Virus record (IMG/VR): IMGVR_UViG_3300012528_002855
Coordinates: 1-34,058 of that record
DNA: 34,058 nt
Direction: 5' to 3' (one strand)
Origin: a virus
Positions 23,316 to 33,900 of this stretch are shown here, in pieces. Every line of letters starts with the position of its first letter. Position 1 is the stretch's first letter. A program made the translations under genes and the position numbers. The notes beneath the pieces were generated by a model. The model had not been told where the DNA came from. It saw only the letters and a program-made list of their open reading frames with translations, and ran no database searches.

Positions 23316-24909
23316 TGCCATCAAAGGTTTGTGTCGTGGAGTCGAATGTTGAAGACGTGAAGGACAGATCAGCACCAGTCTGACCAGGACCACCACCCAA
23401 GACTGTTAATGTTGCAACATCTGACATCAGAGGTGAGTTTTCAGCTGGGGTAGGAGCACCAACGGGACCTCTAATCTCACACTTATATCTATACCCAGAC
23501 ATATATGCCAGGGCAGTAAAGGTGAGACTATTGCTGGTTGCACCAGTAACTTGAGCATACGCAAAACCACCATCTGTCGATCTATACCAGCGATAACTGA
23601 TAGGACCGTTTTCTGGCAGGATTTGTGCCGAGATGCTGAATGTAACTGACTGACCAGAGTTTGCAGATACGTTTTGGGGTTGTGCTGTAATCTGCAGAGT
23701 CGGTGGGGCTGGTGCTTCCCCATCACCACCTGACGGCGGAGGAGCGGGTGCAGCAGCACCATTGTTTGCAGGTTGGTCGATGGTTTCCCTTAGGCTAGAT
23801 CCAATCATGTATGGAAATGCTGGATGATCTACATCAGATTCCTGGGTAGAAAGGAAGTATGCATATGTGCCATTGGGAAATTCTGGGGTGACGCAAAATC
23901 TGCCATTATGATAATCTAGGTCACCGAGACCCTCAATATACTCCCAGTCCTGCATCAGAGACCCTGCAGGTGGGTTTTGTGGTGTGTTACCGTAATCAGG
24001 TCTCCCATCAACCTCAATATTTCTTGTGCGATACTGTGAAAGCATTTGCCTTGTATTTTGCGTTGCTTCCCAAGGATCGTCATAACCATAAGGTCCGTAG
24101 ATGGGGAATCCATCAAAGGCAAATCCGACAAGTTTTGAATGACCGTCTGGATGTCTTAGGTTGTCGCCATTAAACTGACTACCACCGTAGTAGTCGTTGT
24201 AATTTGCCATGGCAGCATTCGCTTTCCAGCAGTCGAGGAAATGCGTGTCATGGTAGTGATACTGACCAGTTTGCTCTGGGTGTCCGCCACAGGAATCATC
24301 ACCAAAATCTACTGGCGATCCCTCAAAGTGAGCATTCCAGTTAAACCCCACAGGAGGATTACCACCATTTCCAGCACTGGGGTTAAAGAAAACAACACCA
24401 TTAGCAGCAATGCCAATTGCGCCCAGTGGAGTTGCCGTGCGACCGTTTCTCTGGTCATAGTATGTGTAAGTCCTTCCTTCTCCATATGCAATAGTTTGTG
24501 GATCGGCAACAATAAGGTCTAAACGATCATCTTGTGCTAACCAACACTCCCCAGCAATAGACGTGAATACTGGTCCTCTAAAAATAAACTTTTGCTTCCT
24601 TCCATCGGAAAATACAAAAAGCAAATTATCTCCAGGGACAATTAGTCCACTAGAGAAGAGAGCATTATCAGCGAGGGATATATTGATCGAGATGACGAAT
24701 CCAGTTTGAGAAAATACATTATCATCAAACTGCCTAGGTGTCCCAAACTGACCGCCCCGATATAAAAACGTATGCTCGAAATCCTGCTCTGTTACAGAAT
24801 TTGGATTGTTTTGATTCGGGAAAGTGCCGTAGGATACGGGAGTTGGCAATCCATCTCCCGTAACGGTTAGCGTCCTATCTGCTGATTCGTAGATTGCGGT
24901 TGCGGTCAT
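23311..24909 (-). CDS. YHYH-domain virion protein with C-terminal Ig-like domain (532 residues)
   Basis: Residues ~145-375 form a YHYH domain: CGGHPEQTGQYHYHDTHFL (YHYH at 217-220), FAFDGFPIYGPYGYDD near 265 and NGRFCVTPEFPNGTYAYFLS near 345 are family signatures. The biochemical role of the domain is unknown. Its His/Asp/Cys pattern suggests metal binding, which is inference. A Pro/Ala/Gly linker (~384-403) leads to an Ig-like domain (~403-504) with ITAQPQNVSANSGQSVTFSI, ISYRWYRSTDGG and SGYRYKCEIRG, holding the core Trp and late Tyr-x-Cys. No signal peptide is visible. The ATG overlaps the stop of the giant gene (ATGA). The giant protein also ends in an Ig-like domain. A virion surface or fiber role is inferred from these neighbours. 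Confidence 0.9.
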   Translation of the reverse strand: MTATAIYESADRTLTVTGDGLPTPVSYGTFPNQNNPNSVTEQDFEHTFLYRGGQFGTPRQFDDNVFSQTGFVISINISLADNALFSSGLIVPGDNLLFVFSDGRKQKFIFRGPVFTSIAGECWLAQDDRLDLIVADPQTIAYGEGRTYTYYDQRNGRTATPLGAIGIAANGVVFFNPSAGNGGNPPVGFNWNAHFEGSPVDFGDDSCGGHPEQTGQYHYHDTHFLDCWKANAAMANYNDYYGGSQFNGDNLRHPDGHSKLVGFAFDGFPIYGPYGYDDPWEATQNTRQMLSQYRTRNIEVDGRPDYGNTPQNPPAGSLMQDWEYIEGLGDLDYHNGRFCVTPEFPNGTYAYFLSTQESDVDHPAFPYMIGSSLRETIDQPANNGAAAPAPPPSGGDGEAPAPPTLQITAQPQNVSANSGQSVTFSISAQILPENGPISYRWYRSTDGGFAYAQVTGATSNSLTFTALAYMSGYRYKCEIRGPVGAPTPAENSPLMSDVATLTVLGGGPGQTGADLSFTSSTFDSTTQTFDGT

Positions 24910-27900
24910 GCGTCGTCAAAAATTTGAGCAGGACTGAAGTTGGTGATTATTGTCGTGCCAATCTGGACCGACAGGATTGCAGAGTAACTGTAAACAGGTG
25001 TTGCGCCTGCTGCAGTGATTGCGACTCTATATTCATCACCATCATCTTGTTGTGTAGTAATACCTGTGTTGAAGATTGCTGAGTTGGCACCAACGATGTT
25101 AGACCATGAGGTCTGACCATATTCTTTCTTCTGCCACTGGTAATTCAATGTAGTTGTATTTATCGCCCCATCAGATGCCCTTCTAAATTCACCCACAACG
25201 GTGAAGGATGCAGTCTGACCTTGGTTGACTGTCACGTTAACGGGGTTGCTGAGGATTGCAATCAGACCTTCATCAACGATGATTGGGTTGCCAGCGGGAT
25301 CGGTTGCCTCACCTGCGTAAATGTCCTGACCGTTATTCACGGGCTCGCCCACAGGAGTTACAAAATCATCAGCGACTGTGGTCTCGACCTGCACAAGAGG
25401 AAGACCATATCCGACACCACCAGATTTAACTTCAACTCTAGAGACTCCCATCATCGGGGTCACGCGAGCATCAAAACCAGTAGAGGAAATGATTTCAACG
25501 TTTGGTTTCGAGGTATATCCATCTCCAGGGTTGGTGATGCTAGCAGTGACGACTTGTCCCAGCGTGATTTCGGAAAGTGCTTCGGCATTACGACCCTTGA
25601 CCGATCCTGTGTATTCAAAGGTAATCAAGGAGTTGGAAGATTCGATCAGAGCGACCTCACGAGCGAATTCTTCACCCTCAATTTCCAATTCGTCTCCAGA
25701 TTCAATCGGGGGCACAACCGTTGCAGAGATCACGTCAGCGTCGGATCCAATGTAGGAGAATCCAACGAATGTAGATCCAGCGCGAGGCACTTCAGAGAAG
25801 ATGATTCTAGATCCGACAATTTCGTAAGAAATACCAGGCTCTTGGATGATACCATTGAGAGAGATTAGGATATTATTCTCTGGCAGGATGGTGGCAGAAG
25901 AGACACCTTCTGTCAGTGTCAGGGAGTAGAAGATGCCATCCAACTTCAGGTTGAATGAAGACTTCAGCGAGTCAAACTCAAAACTGATATCATCGAGTTG
26001 ACGGAGTTTGCCGATATAGTAACCGATGAATTCGGATCCAATCTCGGGTGGCTCGGTAAACTGAATCTGGTCGGAGAATGCTGTATACGCCGCTCCAGGG
26101 GGTTGCAGGATACCATTCACGAAGATTAGCATGTGACCAGCAGGATCTGGGAAGTATGCCTGACCATTCTCGATAGACAGAGAGAAGTCAGTTTGCTGTC
26201 CATCAAATCCACGGAAGTAGCGATCGACTCTGCCAGTCAGAGTTGATGCCGTAGTAACACCAGCAGCCCAACCATCGTCACTTCTGAGGCTCATGTTGTT
26301 GGTGAATACACCAACTGCTTGCTCCACCCAAATTCTAGCGGTAATACCATTCTGCTCAACAGCAGCAACCTTGCCATAAGATTGGTAGGCGGTCTCAGTT
26401 ACACTAGAAACAGTTGCGTAGATTGTCGGGAATGCTGTGCCAACTTCAAACTTACCGATGTTATTGCCAGAGATATTCAGATCGGAAACAGGAGCACCAG
26501 ATCCAACAGGTTGGATATTTGCAATCCAAAGTTTGTGAGGTGTGACTGGATTTGTGGTGCCGTCATATGGTTGATACTTAGTGACGATAGCGGTGAATCC
26601 AGGATTCTTGATAACCGTGCCTTGCAGCAGGTTAACCTCATCTCCAGGTCTGAAAGTTGTAGCAATGCCAGCCTCAGTAAATGTAGAAGCAATATTCAAT
26701 TCGTAGACAGCGACGCCATGGATAATGTCGTTAACTTCAATGACGCCATTCGGTTGATAAATGCCTTGGACATTGAGAATGTAGTCAGTGAGGCTACCGT
26801 AGATAATATCGTTGCTTTCCCAACTGCTCTGAATTGTCTCAACATCCATAACAACACGACCACCTTCGTTACTGATGATGGATCCTGTCTTATTGTTGTA
26901 GAAGACGATATCTGCTTCGGTGTTGTCTGCTTTCTTGAAGATCTTGTCACCGTTAGCATAATCACCAAGATCAACGTTGATCAACATACGATCAGTCATA
27001 ACCTCAATGGTGCCTTCTGTGAGGGAATCTTCTCCCACGAGGACATTGCCATTGACCCAAGCACCGCCAGTCTTGTCAATTACTTTAACAATCGCATAGC
27101 TATTGTTGTCATAGTAATTGACTTGTAGAATTTGACCGATTGAGAGATTGTCACCGCTAAGATGAATTCTCTCACCATTCTCGAATGTGGAAACCTGAGT
27201 ATCTGTAAGGTTGCTGAGACGGATATACATGAAGGTTTCTTTGATCACAGCAGTGTTAAACGACTGTGCAGAAATCTCAGCATGGACATCAGAAGTTGTG
27301 CCATACAGCACGTCAGCATTCAGAATTCCACCTTGGATCGGAGTTGTGTTGTCTGGGTTTCCATAAGTTGTAGTTTCTCTAACAATGCCAGATCTGACAA
27401 CAACTTGGAAAAGGTGCTCATTTGTATCAGATGTGTCCAGAGCAAACGGTTGATATCTTGCATCATGTGTGCTATATTCACCAATCTCGAAGAAGGTAGA
27501 ATCGGCATTGAGGATATAGTAATATGTCTGATTGATACCACTCAGAAGATTGCCAGATGTGGGAATATATTGGACAACATCGCCACGACGGAAGAAGTTG
27601 GCACGGTTGATTCTAACTCTGTATTCTGCTCTATCATATCCAACTGGAACTGTTGGGGTGAGCACCACAAGCTGAGGATCTGTATTCCAATCATATCCCT
27701 CATCATAGGTTGTGCTAAGATTCACAACGTCAGTAGAAGGCACAAATGTTGTCTTGGTTTCTGTGGGGAATTGCGATCTCTCCAGAGCATACTCGAATGG
27801 GTTGATGGAAGAATCCATGTCATACTCAGTGGATTCTTGATCCCACTCAGGTCTATTGGGTGGAATGTAGATGCCAGGAGTTGTGATGTAGGGTTGCCAA

Positions 27901-30900
27901 CCAGCAGAGGTGGGAGAATAGATGATTGATTTCACATACTCTCTGATACGAGTGAGGTGGTAGATCAGGTGTGTGCGAGTAACGTTTGTGTAGACGATGA
28001 AGTTGCCATCGCCATCAAACCAAGTTGACAGTTTATCAAACGCAGCGTTATTGCCTTTGGTGATGATATCGTAGATTACAGCGTCAATAACTTGATCTGC
28101 AAAGTCAGCATCGCCTGCATATGCGGGATAGAAGGTGACCGTCTGATCGTATGCTCTCTTTTTGATTGCTTCTCTGTTGAAGTGGATCAGGCGTGCATCA
28201 ACCTTATTGCTGTTAGTGCCAGAGGCAAAGGCAGTCATATAGAGGTCAAACAGGGTGTTAATTGCCTGACGCACGTCATAGCAGCTACCCATGTTGTATT
28301 CGGTTGGGGCAATATATGTGCCATCAACCTTGGTAACAGTAGATCCGTAGTAATTCAGACCGTTACCTGCAATGCCTTCATTAACACCTTGGACAAGGAT
28401 GTCCATGAGTGTTGTGATGGCACCTGCTTGAGTTGCACATGCTTGATTCCAATCTGCCGATCCCGAGCCGCCCACACTGAAGTCCCAAGTAACATCCAGA
28501 TCTCTGATTGGGAGGTCTCCAGAATACTTACATGGCCAAATATTTGGCAGAGATCCTGTGTAGGTGGCAGCACTCTTAGGATATGTAACAAGATCTCCAC
28601 CACTAGGATCGGCAATCGTATCAGTTACGACTTGGATGAGTGCATTGACTTCAGTATCCACATCGGTGTCGCTGATTGCTGTGTCAATCGCTTTAACACT
28701 GTAGGTGTTACCAGGAGAAACTGTTGGGTTGCCGCCTTGATAGATTTGCTTAGCAATATCTCTAGCGGTGTTGAAGATCCAGATGGACTCAGTGCTCTGA
28801 GAAGTAATATGCTGAAGATTGCCTTGGGAAATATAGAATTCTGCAGATGTTACCATCATGTTATCGCCACCATTCTGCAGGTTCCAAGACATCCAGTAGA
28901 TTACATCTGCAACGTCGTGGACGCAGTTGATGTTACCACCAGGGATGGTCAGACTGGGATATTGAGCAACTCCACGCAGGACTGCTTCCTCAGCGATGAA
29001 ACGGACGTTTTCTTCAATAGATCTTGCAGCAGCAATTCTGTTGTCGCTGGCACCATTTCTCTCGTAAGATTCAAATGTATAGGAGCTATCATTGTGACCG
29101 TCAATGTTGAAACGACCGAAACCGTTTCTAATTGTCAGAATTGCCATATCTCTGGCAAACTTAAACACAGTCTTAGTTGCTTCTTCCTCACCTTCAATGT
29201 GTGAGAGGAATCCATCTTCTCTAATGTAGAGTTTACCTGCTTCGTAGATTTCGGCGTTGCCACCAAATCTGATGTCATGGACCAGAGCATCAAGAATTCC
29301 AACAACGTCATCAATGCAATTTTGCTGACCACCAGGGACTTGGAAGTCTGCAAACTTGGACAAGTCATTCATCATGCCAACTGCTTCCTTGGCAATGATG
29401 TGCTTGTTGCGCTCGATCATATTTGCAGCGTCAACATAGCGATCAGACTGAGATCTTGTCTGGTCGTATTGCTTGGGATCTAGAGTAACATCAGAATCTC
29501 TATATGCAGATCTGTTTGTGTATACTGCAGTGTAGTATTCATCTTGATAGATGGCAGCAGCACCCTGCTCAGCAGCAGTCTCTCCAGGAGACAGCAGCAG
29601 ATTATTCACTGCCTTCTCACAAAGAGTCTTGGCAAACTCAAACGCATCGAGCATCGGTTGCAACTCATTTGTAATAAAGAGAATCTCGTTATCACTATTG
29701 AGGTAGAAATCAATAGCAGCTTGTGTCTGATAGTTTCCACCAGTTGCTAAGTCACCAATGATTGCGGGCAAGATGTATTCCTTGAGGTCTCTGATGCAAG
29801 CAGATCTATCGGGAATGATCAAAGTCTGGACGTTATTGCCACCAAGACTAATGGTATACAGATTCTCGATATGTCCGACTGTCTCCTCGGCAATATAATC
29901 GCGGTTTTTCCAGATCAGATCCCCAGCGTTTCTGAATCTATGACCAGTGGGTGCCAACTCATCAGCAATTGTATCACCCAGAGTATCAAGGCGAGACTCA
30001 ACTGCAGATGTGCCACTCAGAGAATGGGGGACACGCAGTTTTGTCGTATATGTGCCAGTCAGATCAGTATCGCTAGTGCTAATAACATACTGACACAGTT
30101 TGACAACTTCTCTCCAAGCATAGAGTGTTTGAAGCAGCTCGTTACCGATAAACTTAAGATCGCCACCCTTGTTTCTATAGAAGCGGGAATTTACAATGAC
30201 GTTGTAGTTACCACCATCTCTAAGGTCAGAAACGATTGCAGGGATAATATAGTCCTTTGTATCTCGGATACAAATGTTAGTGCCATCCAAACCACCCTGA
30301 TAGTCACCAGGGATGTTGAAGTCTGGATAATGTGCCTGCATAATGCCCACTGCTTCTTCAGCAATCCACGCACGGTTAAGATTGATGATATCAGCAGCAT
30401 CTCTAGCGAGTTGATCACCAAGATCAACCTCTTCAATCGTGATACGTTTTGCTTCGTAGTCAATAGCGCCAAGAGTAGCAGAAGATAGGTTAGTATCCTC
30501 AAGTGTGGCATACACATCACCAGTGCCAACAATGATTGGTTGCTGAGCATTCAGACCCAGGACAACGCCAAGGCGAGTGAAGTCAACTGAGGTTGCAACA
30601 GTGAATGCTGCAGTGAAATCTGCATAACCCTTTCTAACGCAGATGTTATCGAGGTAACCCTCAAAGTTATTTGCACCAGCAGCATCAGCGCCAATGTGCA
30701 TTTCTTGACTGATGCCATAGTTGTTATTATCTACGGCACTTGCCACTTCAGCACCATTCAGGAAAATGCGAATGGTTGATGTTGTGACATCTTTAGCCAC
30801 TGCAATGTGATACCATGTGTCGGTTGCCATTGCAGCAGTAGTGGTCTGCACAACAGTTACCCCGTTTTGAGACAGAGTGATGTTGTTGCCACTATTACCA

Positions 30901-33900
30901 ACTGTCAGATCACAACCCAGCGTATCCACAGCATCGAGACTATTATCAAACAAAGTCTTGGTGCCATTAAAGTTGTTGAAACGGAATCTACCTTCAAAGG
31001 TGAATGATCCATTTTCAAATCCAAAGTCATATGTGCGAGTTGCTTCTCTGATGTAAGAAGATCCACCAACAACAAACTCATAGCTTGATGTGTTATTGAG
31101 GATCGTGCTGTCATATACGATGTTACTCAGATTGACAGAGTTGACCTCAAGCGTGCTGTTTGTAATGTATTCGCCAATCTGGAAAGTCCCAGTAACGTTG
31201 CCTGTATAGATCCACTTCAGACCAGAGTTTGCACCTTTAATGATTGCACTTCCACCAGAAGTCATGCCCTTGAGCACTTCATCAGCGAAGAAGAGCTTGT
31301 TGCCACCATCTGCACCTTTGTATGCAAACTTAGTGACGCGAATAACTTCACCAGTCTGATAACCACCATCGGTGATGATGTATTCAGTGGGAGCAGTGCG
31401 AGTAGCGTGCGACATGTTGCCGTTGGTATACGACAACGTATAGACACTCAGGAGAGTCTGGAAGAGCGATGTTTGAGTATTGCAGGGGGTGAGTGACTGA
31501 TCGGGTGTAATTGTGGTATTAAAGAATTGCTTCTTGCCATGGACACCAGTAATAGACACTCTCGGGTAGAAGTAATCTCCCTCATCGTGGGTGAAGTGCA
31601 GATGCTGCAGAATCACCTGGGATCCATTACCAAATCCAACGGTCCCATCAACTGTTAGAGTGATTGTGCCATTTACCTCGTCATAAGTAGCACTCATGAC
31701 GTTATGAGTTGTGGTTGCAGTGCTAACTTTACCAGATCCAACGTAGGTGAAGGAATCTCCAGGTTGGAGGGTCACAATCGGAGCAGCAACCGTAAATGTG
31801 TTGCCAGTCAGATTGGAAACTGCATGGGAGGTAGCAGAGTTTCTAATGACATCTTGTGCAATAGTAGATACTTCTGCATAAATGTCGGTAACTTGCTGTG
31901 CTGTTGCTGTGGAGTTATCATACGCAATGGAATATGTGCCAGCGTCATAGACTCTGCTGTTTCCACCATATTTCATGTCGTAAGCAATTGCTTCGATAAC
32001 ATCTTTAATGTCGTCGATACAATCGGAATCATTGCCAGGAGAAACTGTAAATCCAGGATTCGCAGTCTTATAGACAAACAGTGCTTCAGCAGCAACCATC
32101 TCTTTGTTTCTGAGCAGCAGGTCTGCAGCGTCAATGTATTCGCCGTTGTGAGCACCGCCGTAAGCAGCAACTGGATCTGCATAGAGACCAACAATCTTAG
32201 GACCACCAAGACCCTCGGAGGTGTAAGAGATTGCACCTGTCAGGTTGTGGGTATTCTCAGCAGACAGGGAGGTTGTGACAATATTTGCCAACTCTCTGAC
32301 GGTTTGCTGGATATCCAAGCAATTGGTTAGACTCTGATTATTGCCATTTGCATAGTTGGTGTCATATGTATGACCAGGAGCAGCGCCACCATAAGTTGTG
32401 GGATCGTGGAGGACTTCAAGATCCTTAACAAACATAAGGTTATTCATGGCGTAATACATCATATCCCTTGCCTTATTCAGGGCAGTGATAGATTCGGGGA
32501 CTTCGCCATACAAACCATTCAGCAGATACTCACCAGTCTCATCGAAGTAGTTTTCTGCAAAGAATTGGGAGTTGAATTCGCCATTAGATCCAACGTCATT
32601 GGCGATAGCATCGACAAAGTAACCGATGTCACGTCTGCACTTATCTTGGTTGATTGTGAAGGAGGGCTTAGATTCTTCTGGAGCATCGTTGAGGTTTCCA
32701 GCAGTAAGAGATTCATCCTGCCATGTCCAAATGGTAGTAACTGCTGCCCTTACATCACTACAAGACTCTGGGTCGTTGTTGGATGTATTGCTGCCAGGAG
32801 TGCCATAAGGATCACCAGGAGACTGGTCTGCAGTCAGAGATTCGTCAACATAACCTATTGCTTGATCTGCGCTGTTGACTGCTGTCCAGAGACCACCATA
32901 GTTATTTGTGATCGAGGCATCGACATACTCTTTTGCTTTACCGAGCATGTAGATCAACTCAGCAGTAACGCGATCGTAGCTGATGGCATTATTGGAGAAA
33001 TACTCGTTGATCCACTTCAGGGCATACTGGTTACCGCCAGAGTGTAGGTCAAGAGCCATGCACTCTGTCCAAAGTCTGATGTCTGCAAGATATCCATCCT
33101 TGTCACCTGCAAGCGTGCCAGGATACTGAGTCTTCATGTCATCATATGCATTCAAGACAATCTTGTCGAGATTCTTGAAGATGATACGAGTTGCGTCCTT
33201 GTATCTGGAAAGTGGATTTGTCTGGACATCGCCAGGATAGTAGAAGTCGGGATGGATAACAGCAATCCATCTTTCAGCTCTATCCACAATCTCATCTTTG
33301 TTGAGACGGATCAGACGAGCAGCATCAAATGCTCTTGGAGTAGCATTTGTCCTAACGTTGCTGTAGAAGAGGGATCTATTTCTGAGCTCATCTCCCTTAG
33401 CAAATACACCACCCTGCAGATTCTCATACTCAATTTCAGTGCTTCTGATTTGCTCGAAGTCGAGGAAGTCTTCGTTGATTCTGGTCTCAGGATTATAAAT
33501 CTCAACAGGAGTGATGCTAGACTGCGAGATATCATCGAGGATGATATTCGGGTTTTGAATTGCAACAAGTCTCTCATAGATGAGACCGAAGAAAGTAGAT
33601 CCAGCGTTGATGATCAGTGTGTCAACAGGTTGACCATTATTGGGGTCAAGATAGGGACTGATAAAGATGATCTGGGAAACAATCTTACTTGTCGCTGAGT
33701 AGATATACTCATTGAGTTTTAGATCGAAGATGCCAGTTTCATACTTTGCTGTGCCTGACGTTTTGCTAACAAGCAGTGTGTCAGTGAGGTCTCCGTTTTC
33801 ATCAATATTTGTAGACTCAACAATAGCAGTATCTCCTTCAAAGTTAGTGATAGACTCACCAAACTTGTAGATACCTTCGGTATTCAGTAACACTACACTA

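Noticed and set aside
28092-29204. A 370-codon plus-strand frame opposite the giant gene
   Set aside because: It is Cys/Ser-rich, of shadow composition, and lies fully inside a minus-strand frame with clear repeat domains.
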